Origin: Harmothoe impar
Lineage: Eukaryota > Annelida > Polychaeta > Phyllodocida > Polynoidae
NCBI GenBank assembly: GCA_947462335.1
Contig: OX381721.1
Location: 4,588,001 to 4,652,000, forward strand
Direction of reading: 5' to 3'
DNA length: 64,000 nt
This document shows, piece after piece, positions 12,545-23,615 of the stretch; the stretch's first letter is position 1, and every line of letters begins with the position of its first letter. Made by a program: the position numbers and the translations under genes. Under the pieces are notes generated by a model. The model searched no databases. It saw only the letters and a list, made by a program, of their open reading frames with translations, and was not told the DNA's origin.

Positions 12545-12622
12545 GTTGGGCCCTTACGCCACAAATTTACCACTGACCCTTAAAAAGATAACCTTTTGAG
12601 GCATAAGGGCAAACCATGGGCC
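12545..12622. repeat. isolated end of the foldback family
   Basis: This ~78-bp segment lines up with the outer end of the large foldback element at 18992. Both start TTGGGCCCTTA, have a second CCCTTA about 25 bp on, then TTTGAGG-ATAAGGGC and end near GGGCC. It stands alone with no 62-bp repeats nearby. Confidence 0.6.
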
Positions 12623-13064
12623 ACAATACCACAAAAGTGGCATCTGCCTTCTCCATCGCAATACCCTGACAGGTTAGTCTGAAGAGCTCTTGGATCCTTC
12701 TTTGACAATTGATGAGGACTCAATAATGCATATGTTCATATGAACAATTAGAATACCTTTTCCCTATTAATGCAGGTCTCATACTATATTTCTGTTTAAG
12801 CTAAAAAATTATCACATGATTATTTCATGATGCACGTTTTGATACAGCTGCTAGCACGGCTATCAAGGCTCCAAATTTCTAAAATGGAACACATGGAATT
12901 TTTAGATCAAACATTTTTATTACGACCACATGGCCTAATGTTTTTTTTTGTTATTCACGGTCTAGTATTTGCAGCCTCATACAACACATTGCAATATGAG
13001 ATTTGAAGCTTAAAATATGATTAAGATTGTGGATAAAAGATAAAAGCTTTATATTCCAAGTATT

Positions 13065-13168
13065 TCCCAGTGGGCACAACATATTTATATTAAATTGAAA
13101 ACTGATCGTCAATATTGATTGAATGTTGACTTAACATTGACTCAACATTAATCTGACTGTTGTGCCCC
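13065..13168. mobile_element. short MITE with CCCAGTGGGCACAAC end
   Basis: A 104-bp element starting CCCAGTGGGCACAAC and ending with the near complement GTTGTGCCC. The interior is AT-rich with repeated TTGA/TCAACATT words. The CCCAG terminus recalls the elements at 21223 and 42461. Confidence 0.5.
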
Positions 13169-14019
13169 TTATGCATGTGAAAGAGCCAATTAAAGATAGT
13201 ACATTGGATCCCTTTCTGATAAACTTGTACCAATTAATGACCTTTAATGGCCCTTTTTTTTCTAAATACTATACCGTTAGAATTTGAAGAAAAATCAGAT
13301 GTACCCACTTTAACTAGACACTTCTAAGTCTCACTTAGACTCTTACTGAGTCCCTTCTACAGCTCCCCCAGCATTACCCCACAAGGTGGTCCAGATGTTG
13401 GTGCCCCCCAGGGACGGTTGAAATGGAGTTGGGACAGGTACTCAGCCCTATTTATAATAGCGCTTGGGGTTCAAGACACCTAAGGATGGATGCTTGGGAG
13501 GCTGGAGGCCACGTCTGGGATTCCCTGAGTGTTTGCAGCCTATCAGGTGCGAGTACACAACCACTTACCCTGACAAATGAGCTGTCAACACACTAACACA
13601 GCCCATACTAGTAACCCTTAACATAAACCTGGGGCCAGCAAGTAGAGGCACAGTCAGCATTCCAGAAAATGAGATAAATAAACTTGCCTGGCGGATAAAT
13701 AACTAGTTTTAAGAAAATGAATGTCCTTAAAACTAGTCATTGGTCTATCAGACGAGTTTATTTATCGTATTCTCTTGAAATGAGATGATCATTTTTGGCT
13801 GTGAGCAATTGTGATACAAAGCATAGTTTACCTTGGTAAAATTTATTACCTTGTTTATGTAATGCCTAAAATGCAGATAGACCTTAGCAGGATACATGTT
13901 GCCCTTAATATATGTGCATAATAAACATGAATCTTACATTACTCTACCATCCTGTTGTACAATTGATACTGCCATCAACCTTCTAGTGTAGTTTCCGGCC
14001 ACAAATACCATATTCAACC

Positions 14020-14235
14020 TAATATGCGCACATCCCCTAATAAGCGCACACCCTATTCTGGGAACGTGTCTAGAGTAATACACTAAGTGCCCTTTGTGCT
14101 TATTATGTTCAATGAGGTACTGCAAAAGTAAAATTATTGGGGAAACATTGGTAGGGGTGTGCGCTTAATAAATTAAATTTTGTTTTTGTTTTTCTAGCTT
14201 AAAATAATCTTATAAGCGCACTGTGCGCTTATTAC
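14020..14235. mobile_element. MITE with TAAGCGCAC repeats
   Basis: A palindromic segment of ~216 bp with TAATATGCGCACA at the left and the complement of TGTAATAAGCGCAC at the right. There are five TAAGCGCAC-like motifs in both orientations. Structurally like the 4795 family but with a different motif. Confidence 0.5.
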
Positions 14236-17200
14236 ATACAATACAGTATTTGAAATACACAACAGCAAGATCTACAGTTAAAGACTTGATGTATATGATG
14301 TAAATCACTGTGATCTGTGCTAGCCAAATGATATAGGTGGCACAGTAGGAGGCTGGCAGTTAGCCGTGCCTGAAATATTAACTAACAGTTCAGTCATTCC
14401 TGCTGTATATCAAGTCTGTGCTAGCTGCCTAATATCTTTGGAGCAGTAGGAGGCTATTTGCTTTCCTCAGTCAGGGTCCAGGCCGCACAAATAATCCCCC
14501 ACATCAATCAATTTGCTCGCTGAGGTGCTCCTGTGGTGGGGAGAGGACCACTATGGGTGTCTGATAACATGAACAGTGGCCTACACAATTATCTATTGCT
14601 GGAGGGACATAAATCTGCGATGACTGCCTGGCATTAATATTAACATTCCCTGGACAGCGAGAGCACTTTGTTTAAGGCATGATTGTCATCAAGGCATGAT
14701 TATCATCAAGTGGGTTTTATACTTGAGGTATCATCCATGAGGGCCCTCCATAATAGTTAAGGGGGTATTTCAAAGGAGTAAGGTGGTCTGAAAATTATCC
14801 TAAAATCATTGACATACAATACAGAGAAACCAAACCCTTTATATGTGAGTCATGAATCCCTATCTATTCTGAAAGTGGTAGTTTTCCCCGCTGGCATTCT
14901 ATACTGTCTTGCTGGCCTATCCCTTCTTTTCCTGTTTGCCACTGTTTATCCCAACCAAATCGAATCTTGACTGCAAATAATGTTTTATTGACTCGTTGTG
15001 AGAAGCCATGGAATTGAATCTCATATCATACCTATAAATATTTCTTTTTCTTCTCATGCCTCACTTTTTCTGGTGTGGTTTTTAGTTTTATTAGCGTAGA
15101 CATTCACGATTGCCAATACAGAAGTGGAAGGCAAGAATCTCAGATATCAACAGCAAAAAATGAGAAGCTAAGGAAAATTTTCCCTTTGAATGCAAATAAA
15201 TGGATCTTCCTAGTGGCAATATCCAATAATAAAACTGTTTAATTTTTGTATTTCTATTTCATGGCATGGGATTGATTGTGCATGATGTAATCTGTATTTA
15301 TTTAGACAAAAGGGGAATGCATAGTATTGGGTCTCACTTAGTCCAAATTCCTTGTTGGTATCTAATTTATTCAATCTAGCTTGCCTAAAACAATGTTAAG
15401 ATGGACAAGTAAGAGAATGTGAGCATGTGTAATGGGTTTTACATGGACGAGACAAAATAATGCCTCAGGTGTAACATCTCAATTCTGAGCTGGGAAGTGT
15501 ATGTGTGCTAATCTACCAATCTCCCCTGGCAGAGGCTCCCTCACCCATCTCTGCCTCATCCTACATATTATATGGAAATCTTCTGTAATAGGAGGGGCTC
15601 TTCTATGGAAGAAGGGTAAAAAATAGTACTACTTTGCTACTCTTCTATTGGCTCCACAAATTTCCCGTATGCCTCCCCAAAGCAGTTGCTTGGAAAAATC
15701 AGCAAATTCTACCAGAAAAACATGCCAATATGTCTGTCATTTCCAGAATCTCTTACAACCAATGACATGGAGCAGAATCAATGGGGCCAAAGACAGTGGT
15801 TCCTAATCAGAGGGGATTCACAGAGCTCGTCCATATTCTGAGTGTAGCCGGTGTCTGTTAATTACCTCAGAGACATGTAGCAGACTCTGGGTCAGCTGGG
15901 ACTGGAGCAGATCAAGCAGCAGTATGTTGTGTAGATAGAACAATACAACTTACAACTGTCTTAGTCTAATGATAGAGTCGCTGTGTGATTGAAGCATATA
16001 AAGGATATTGGGCTACATGTAAAGAAAGTGTCTACTCTAATGAGAGCTCACCACTGGTGCTATGAATTAACATCCTACATCAATGGGTACAGCATCAATA
16101 TTGATTAACAAGTTACATACACTGATTTTGTGTTCTGTGCTCACTTAGACATAACAAAAAACGTCATATCCTAATCTAATAATTCATATACTTTATGAAT
16201 GTGATTTTGCCTTCTTTTGACATAGTTAGGGAGTGGTTGGTAAATTTTTACGCAAGTGGGTCTAAATTAGATTAGTCCCCCCATGGGAGGGGTCTACAGT
16301 TCTTTAGTCTACACCCCATCAAGTTGAAATTGAGCACAGCTGACCCCTTTGAGCTTTAGTAACGCGCTGGCTTTTTGGTTCAAAAGGGGTCCAAATCTTT
16401 TTAGTCCCCCACAAATCCACGGGCCCCCACTCCCCTTTCATAAAGTCCCCCCCCCCCCAAAATAAAAAAAAAGCATACCTATAAAATATTCTGTCTGTGA
16501 CACAACATACCCTCTGAGTGATTCTAAGAGTAGAAGACAGAGAATTCACAATACAGTGCAATCATCAACTATATTTTCATCAGTTAATGCTATTAATTTC
16601 TTTGCCTCTTTCACATACTAAAGCAGGGCCCATTCCCAAAGATACTTCTTTTCAGAAAGGATTACTTCTGTAAAGTTCTTTCACAGCTTTCTTAGATTTC
16701 TTACTTTACATTGTTCCCTGTACACCATCTTAACATACATTATAAATGAGGCAGCTTGCATTAGAAATCCCCGGGAGCCACTCACAAAGAGAATATCGAA
16801 TACCTTTGGGGCCCCCTTGATGATCTAAAAGTTGCTGTAGATTAGTTTACCCTGGGTAGAAGGAGGAACAACTCTCCTAAAACACACTCAAGAAGGTCTA
16901 ACGTATGGAAGCCAACAAGGGCCACCAGAAAAAATAGTTTAAATTTTTTTTCCTAAAAGAGGACAGTGACAGAAGGATAGATGATATTCACAGCAAGAAA
17001 GAGAAAAATTCTCAGTTTCTTTTATTTTTCAATTCTTTTTAGTGACCCATGTCGCCCAGCGTTCTCCCAGGTATCCTTTTGAGAAGAGAAAATAGAAGCT
17101 GCATGATGAAGGACTGCCCACGGGGACTAGACCCTCACAGAGGGCATGGTGTGATACATGGGGGCTCAGGGAGGGAGCTACCACCCAGAGGTCTACTGGG

Positions 17201-18991
17201 GAAGACTTAGGGAGCAAGGTCAAGGGACTCTAAGCTGTCAGAGACTCAATCACCTACAGGGGGTAGGGTTTGGCCACTCCCAAAGTAAAACAATTTCTCA
17301 TTACTGTGCACATATTGAACAGGTATTGAGGAAAACTTTATTTTTTGCAAATTTTAGATCAAAAATATGCTAAAAATGAACACATATTGGCATAGTTTGT
17401 ATCAAATTTAAGCTGCCAGTAATGCGAGGGAAATAGCTTACATTCTCCCCACTCTTAAAGATTAATAGATTTGTAATTACTAAAACATAAAATTTGGTCA
17501 TGAAAAACGTATCTGTCATTCTATATATTTTAGCCAGAAAGTTAAACGTAAAGAGGGGAAAAAACCTTCCTCGTCATATTTTCACACCTTGGTGATGAGA
17601 ACCCTTTTTTTGAGTGGCCTTACTGAGAGAGTGAGTAGTTTAGGTGAATAGAAGACAGTGGGAAATGAGAACGTTGTATGGATAGTTAAGGTATGAAGAA
17701 TATGAACTGATCCATTGCTGTCAAGATATGATTATCAAAACTTAAAAATCTTTCAGAAATCTATGATTTTGGCTTAAAAATAACACTTCACAATTGGGAA
17801 CTCTGGTATCAATAGCACTTAAGAAGTGTACCCTTGATCATTCACTGTTCTTGCTGCAACCCACAATCAGCCGGTATCAGGTTTCCGCTTCTCTCAGAAT
17901 ATTCATGACAGCCTATTAGTTCCATCGCTCACAGCGTGGAAACACTAAATTCATGCTGTCAGCCGGTAGTCAGGCTGCCTTAGATAACTAAGCAGGTGTG
18001 ACAGGAGGTTAGTGATTCTGACAGGCAACAAGTGGTAGCAACAAGGGGTAAACAATGCCCACCATGGAAGATGTAATAAAATAGAAAACATCTTCTTCAG
18101 AAATTTACCAGAAATTATCCACAGGCTATTCACCTGTCAGAACAGACAAATGCAAATTCAACATGCAAACTTCCATGAAATATCTTAATCTGAAGTGTTG
18201 CTTGTTGTTTTACTTTGATCCTTTCTTCAAAACATTTTTGTTTGATTTGATTTGTAATGAAAAATTAAATCTGTCAGCTGATGTCCAATATTGAGGTAAT
18301 GGTGTTTGATAAGCTTAAGCAATGTAAGATATGTACCTTTGTCACTTAAACACTATTCCTAAAGAAAGCTGCATCAAGAGGATATCTTACTGAAATATTT
18401 GCTGTAGACTAGCACAGCAAGCCAGGAGGTCAGAATCCTCGGTGGACTATAGTTGCTATCGTACTGAAAAAAATTGTACCAATATACAAATCACCAGCAA
18501 TATCTAGGACAATTAAAAACCAGTCATGAGAAATTAAAACCTTCATAAATAATGAATTGCCTCAAAAACAAAATCTACATCAATCTGATCTACTTCATGG
18601 AATGGGTGCCTGGACCATGACTCAGCACCTCCAGAACTATACATGTAACCAAATGGCATTTGATTTACAGATGTCTAATTCTCTCAGCTCACATAGTACA
18701 CATTGGACCTGACAGAATAATTATGAATTTGCACAGCATGCACAAATGCATCATGCTCAAAACTAAATATGAAACCAGCCCTTCCAAAACCTGGAATTCT
18801 AGCATCGAAAGCAAAAAAAATATTCATGCAGAAATTGCAAGCACTTTATATATAGTACAGTCATAAACGGCAGTGACAACAAAGATACTGTGCACCAATT
18901 TGTGCCCCTAACATCTCCCTAACCTAGAATGCGGCTGTAAACCACCAGGTACCTATAACACTATAAAGCCTCAGCTCAGGGAGGTGGTGTT
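14236..18991. other. non-coding stretch
   Basis: No gene supported. It holds a repeat at ~16218-16455 that recurs inverted at ~51010-51245 (shared TTAGGGAGTGGT and homopolymer C/G runs) and the second copy of the 12080-12280 repeat at ~16650-16860. Confidence 0.5.
16218..16455 (+). repeat. dispersed repeat, copy 1 of a C-rich family
   Basis: Begins near TTAGGGAGTGGT and contains several AGTCCCCCC and GACCCCTTT-like words. An inverted relative lies at ~51010-51245. No internal coding frame; class unknown. Confidence 0.5.
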
Positions 18992-19194
18992 GGGCCCTTA
19001 TCCCTCAAACGAGCCCTTAACCCTCAAACGAGTAACTGTTTGAGGGATAAGGGCTCACCACGGGCCCTTATCCCTCAAATATGGCGTTAAAGCACAAACG
19101 GCCTTATCCCTCAAACGGCCTTATCCCTCAAACGGTCTTAACCCACAAACGGCCTTATCCCTCAAACAGCCTTATCCCTCAAACTATAATTATA

Positions 19195-20885
19195 GCGTTT
19201 GAGGGATATGGGCAAGTTGATGTTTAAAGCAAGTTATGCATATTAGATGATAATAGGGTTTGAGGGATAAGGGTGCACTGGTACACAGGTGGTACTAGGT
19301 GTATAAGCTTACTATTATAGCGTTTGAGGGATAAGGGCAAGTTGATATTTCAGGCAAGTTACATATGTAGGATCACTATATAGCGTTTGAGGGATAAGGG
19401 CAGGTTGATATTTCAGGTAAAGTAGGTATATAGGATCACTATATAGCGTTTGAGGGATAAGGGCAAGTTGATGTTGCAGGCAACTTAGGTATGTAGGATC
19501 ACTATAAAGCGTTTGAGGGATAAGGGCAGGTTGATATTTCAGGTAAGGTAGGTATGTAGGATCACTATATAGCGTTTGAGGGATAAGGGCAGGTTGATAT
19601 TTCAGGTAAGCTATGTATCTTAGACAACTATATAGGTTTTAAGGGATAAGGGCAAGCTGATGTTATATGCCAGTTAGGTAGATAAGATCACTATTTAGCT
19701 TTTGAAGGATAAGGGCAAGTTGATGTTTCAGGCAAGTTATGCATAGTAGACGATTATAGGGTTTGAGGGATAAGGGCGCACTGATGCGAAGATGTAATAA
19801 GGTGTATAAGCTTACTATATAGCATTTGAGGGATAAGGGCAAGTTAATATTTCAGGCAAATTACATATTTAGGATCACTTTATATGGTTGGAGGGATAAG
19901 GGCAGGTTGATATTTCAGGTAAGGTAGGCATATAGGATCACTATATAGCGTTTGAGGGATAAGGGCAAGTTGATGTTTCAGGCAATTTAGGTATGTAGGA
20001 ATACTATATAGCGTTTGAGGGATAAGGGCAGGCTGATATTTCAGGTAAGGTAGGTATATAGGATTACTATATAGCGTTTGAGAGATAAGGACAGTTTTAT
20101 ATTTCAGGTAAGCTATGTATATTAGACAACTATATAGGGTTTGAGGGATAAGGGCAAGCTGATGTTATATGCCAGTTAGGTATAAAAGATCACTATATAG
20201 CGTTTGAGGGATAAGGGCAGGTTGTTACACAGTTGGTGCTAGGTGTAGAACTCACTATATATAGGGTTTGAGGGATAAGGGCAAGCTGATGTTATATGCC
20301 AGTCAGGTATAGAAGATAACTACATAACATTTGAGGGATAAGGGCAAGTTGTTACACAGGTGGTACTAGGTGTAGAACTCACTATATAGGGTTTGAGGGA
20401 TAAGGGCAGGATGATATTTTGGAGCAGTTAGGTATAGAAGACCATTATATAGCGTTTGAGGGATAAGGGCAGGTTGATATTTTTATGGCAGTTAGATATT
20501 GGAGATCACTATGTAGGGTTCGAGGGATTAGGGCAGGTTGATATTTAGAGCAGTTAGGTCTATGAGACCACTGTATAGCATTTGATGGATAAGGGCAAGC
20601 TGATCTTATAGGCCAGTTAGGTATATAATATCACTATATAGGGTTTGAGGGATAAGGGCAGGTTGATACACAGGGGATGCTAGGTGTAGAGCTCACTATA
20701 TGGGGTTTGAGGGATAAGGGCAGGATGATATTTTGGAGCAGTTAGGTATATAAGACCATTATATAGCGTTTGAGGGATAAGGGCAAGTTGATATTCTATG
20801 GCAGTTAGGTATTTGAGATCACTATGTAGGGTTTGAGGGATAAGGGCAGGTTGATATTTTAGGCCAGTTAGGTATAGAAGATCAC
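19195..20885 (+). repeat. 62-bp tandem repeat, left arm
   Basis: Successive GAGGGATAAGGGC motifs occur at spacings of 61-64 bp (for example ~19262, 19326, 19389, 19452, 19515, 19578). Units vary between a TTGATATTTCAGG and a TTACACAGGTGG subtype, so larger higher-order units may exist. Confidence 0.85.
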
Positions 20886-21596
20886 TAATATACCTATTTG
20901 TACTAAAAGAATAATCTTCCCTCATCCTTCAAACACTATATAGTGCTTTAATATTCCTAACTAGTCCAACATTTTAACTTGACCTTATCCCTCAAACACT
21001 ATATATAATGATCCTATATACCTAACTGGCCTAAAATATCAACCTGCCCTTATGCCTCAAACACTACATAGTGCTCTAATATTCCTAACTAGTCCAACAT
21101 ATTAACTTGCCCTTATGCCTCAAACACTATACAGTGATCCTATATACCTAACTCGTCTAAAATATCAATTTGCCCTTAACCCTCAAACGCTATATAGTGA
21201 TACAATATACCTAACTACCCTACCCAGCAAACAAAAAAACGTTTACATTACCAGGATTTAACGTTCGTAGAAGGTTTGCAAACGTTTGCAAAAACGTCAA
21301 TAGAACATTTTTTTTACGTAAAAACGTTGACACTAAATAACGTTTTTATAACGTTGCAGCCAAACGTTTGTATGTAACGTTATATGCACGTTTTTTTAAC
21401 ATCTTTCACATAAAAAACAAACCATAACTGAGGGTATGAACCCAGGTAACAAGTTAAACTTGTTTAAACGTTCTTTTAACGGCATTTAATAAGTGAAATA
21501 ACGTTCCCAAAATGTTGATTACACTATACATTACCTCATTACGTTTTATCCAAATGGACATACCCATTTAATACCAAATAAAAATATCCTGCACCA

Positions 21597-21671
21597 CTGG
21601 GGATCGATTCACCAACCCTTGAATGTCCTTGCATTGAGAGTCCCACGCTCTTCCACCTGAGCTAACCAGGC
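21597..21671 (-). other. tRNA-like sequence (arm 1)
   Basis: 75 bp that read on the minus strand as a degenerate tRNA: GTTAGCTCAGGTGG (A box), a D-stem GCTC/GAGC, then GGTTGGTGAATCGATCC resembling a B box. The anticodon stem pairs poorly and the B box carries an insertion, so it is a derived sequence rather than a working tRNA gene. A related sequence faces it at 22093-22165. Confidence 0.5.
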
Positions 21672-21786
21672 AATTAAGCTTATGAGGTAAATCGACTATA
21701 GAGAATGAAATAAGTGGAGTTGATTAAATGAGATCCAGGGTAAGCAATGGCCTCTATTATACATCCCAGAAATGATTTTGGAAGAA

Positions 21787-21999
21787 TAGGGACCTTTAGC
21801 AACCATGTAAAAGCTCATAAAATGCAGACGTAGCAGAGCTCAAGGCATAGGATACGTCTGGGTTATATGAGCTATGTCGGGTTTGCTGAAGGTCCATAAT
21901 AGGGACCTTTAGTAAGCCCTATCCTTTAGCAAATCCTAGCCTTTCAGCATTGCTATGTCTGCGTTTTATAAGCTTTTACATGGTTGCTAAAGGTCCCTA
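21787..21999. mobile_element. palindromic MITE nested in the 1131-bp element
   Basis: Starts TAGGGACCTTTAGCAACC and ends with its complement; the arms extend about 50 bp through ATGTAAAAGCT and TGCAGACGTAGCA. Further partial copies of the arm lie inside (near 21895) and just after (near 22000), indicating repeated rearrangement. Confidence 0.65.
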
Positions 22000-22092
22000 G
22001 TAGCAACCATGTAAAACTCATAAAGGCTTCTACATGACCCCCGACATGACTGAGTCAGCTCTTGTGGGAAAGTGAGCCTGGTTCTACCCTCA

Positions 22093-22165
22093 GCCTCGTT
22101 AGCTCATGTAGGAGAGCCTGGGACAGCCAATCTAAAGGACCTGGGTTCGATCCTCGGGATGACTT
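22093..22165 (+). other. tRNA-like sequence (arm 2)
   Basis: Plus-strand tRNA-like segment: GTTAGCTCATGTAGG (A box), D-stem GCTC/GAGC and a good B box GGTTCGATCC. It shares CTGGGAC and AAGGAC blocks in the anticodon region with arm 1, so the two are inverted copies within one element. Acceptor pairing is not convincing. Confidence 0.5.
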
Positions 22166-23615
22166 TTAGTGTACATGTTACTGCAATGCCGTCTTAATCC
22201 TGTACAAACCTTTTGCAAACCTTTTGCAAACGTTTTCTAACCGTTTGAAAAACGTTCTACAAAAACGTTTTGGTGTAACCTTTTCCAAAGGTTTCCTTCC
22301 AAACCAGGTAGAAACGTTTGCAAACGTTTGAAAAACGTTTGTTGTTAGCTGGGTAAATTATCCATTTGCCCTTATCCCTCAAACGCTATATAGTGAGCCC
22401 ATACACTAACTGGCCTAAAATATCAACTTGCCCTTATCCCTCAAAAGCTATATAACAGTCCTATTTACCTGACCGGCCTAAAATATCAACTTGCCCTTAT
22501 GCCTGAAACACTACATAGTCATCTAATATACCTTTTTGTACTAAAAGAATAATCTGCCCTTATCCCTCAAACACTATATAGTGCTCTAATATTCCTAACT
22601 AGTCCGACATATTAACTTGCCCTTATACCTAAAACACTATATATAGTGATCCTATATACCTAACTGGCCTAAAATATCAACTTGCCCTTATCCCTCAAAA
22701 GCTACATAGTGATCAAATATAGCTAACTAGTCCAAAATATCAACTTGCCCTTACGCCTCAAACACTGCATAGTCATCTAATATACCTATTTGTACTAAAA
22801 GAATAATCTGCCCTTATCCCTCAAACACTAAAAAGTGCTCTAATACTCCTAACTAGTCCGACATATTAGCTTGCCCTTATGCCTCAAACACTATATATAG
22901 TGATCCTATACACCTAACTGGCCTAAAATATCAACTTGCCCTTATCCCTCAAACACTATATTGTGCTCTAATATTCCTAACTAGTCCAACATATTAACTT
23001 GCCCTTATGCCTCAAACACTATATAGTGATCCCATATACCTAACTGGTCTAAAATATCAACTTGCCCTTATTCCTCAAACGCTATATAGTGATACAATAT
23101 ATACCTAACTACCCTAAATTATCCATTTGCCCTTATCCCTCAAACGCTATATAGTGATCCCATACACTTACTGGCCTAAAATATCAACTTGCCTTTATCC
23201 CTCAAACGCTATATAACAGTCCTATGTACCTAACCGGCCTAAAATATCAACTTGCCCTTATACCTCAAATGCTATATCGTGATCCTATATACCTAACTGG
23301 CCTAAAATATCAACTTGCCCTTATCCCTCAAACGCTATATATGATATGGTGGAAGAATTGTGGTTAAAGCCATTTGAGGGATAAGGCCGTTTGAGGGTTA
23401 AGGCTGTTTGAGGGATAAGGCCGTTTGAGTGTTAAGACCGTTTGAGGGATAAGGCCGTTTGAGGGTTAAGGCCGTTTGAGGGATAAGGCCATTTGAGGGA
23501 TAAGGCCGTTTGTGCTTTAACGCCATATTTGAGGGATAAGGGCCCGTGGTGTGCCCTTAACCCTCAAATGGATACTTGTTTGAGGGTTAAGGGCTCGTTT
23601 GAGGGATAAGGGCCC

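Larger units (their letters stand above)
21223..22353. mobile_element. 1131-bp DNA element, CCCAGC ends, TA duplication
   Basis: Starts CCCAGCAAACA and ends in TGTTGTTAGCTGGG, flanked on both sides by TA (21221-21222 and 22354-22355). A related uninterrupted unit of the host array at ~23105-23130 (CTAACTACCCTAAATTATCC) gives the empty site and confirms the TA duplication. The subterminal regions are full of AACGTTT motifs in both orientations. The interior carries two inverted tRNA-like arms and a palindromic MITE. There is no transposase, so it is non-autonomous. Confidence 0.8.
20930..23345 (-). repeat. 62-bp tandem repeat, right arm (inverted)
   Basis: The same unit read on the minus strand: CCCTTATCCCTCAAACGC, TATATAGTGATC, CCTAACTGGCCTAAAATATC. 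The array is interrupted at 21223-22353 by another element. Many units have CCTTATGCCTCAAACAC instead of CCTTATCCCTCAAACGC, a subtype absent from the left arm. Confidence 0.85.
18992..23615. mobile_element. giant foldback element (TU/FB-like) with 62-bp repeats
   Basis: The two ends are inverted copies: GGGCCCTTATCCCTCAAACG on the left matches the complement of the right end at 23615. The outer domains (18992-19200 and ~23370-23615) consist of short, ~17-25-bp units around CCTTATCCCTCAAACG. The inner domains are tandem repeats of ~62 bp (61-64 bp) containing TTTGAGGGATAAGGGC, a TTGATATTT segment, GTTAGGTAT and ACTATATAGC. Units run in the plus sense at ~19195-20885 (about 27 copies) and in the opposite sense at ~20930-23345 (about 20 copies plus an insertion). 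The two arms meet with almost no spacer near 20900-20935. Long inverted termini made of tandem repeats are the hallmark of foldback transposons such as sea-urchin TU, Drosophila FB and Galileo. There is no transposase frame. Confidence 0.8.

Noticed and set aside
21597..21671. Functional tRNA gene
   Set aside because: Anticodon and acceptor stems pair badly and the B box has an insertion; it is paired with an inverted relative inside a transposon.
18992..23615. CRISPR-like array or telomere-like repeat
   Set aside because: The unit is ~62 bp without unique spacers, occurs in inverted orientation, and lies in a eukaryotic genome; the motif GAGGGATAAGGGC is not the metazoan TTAGGG repeat.
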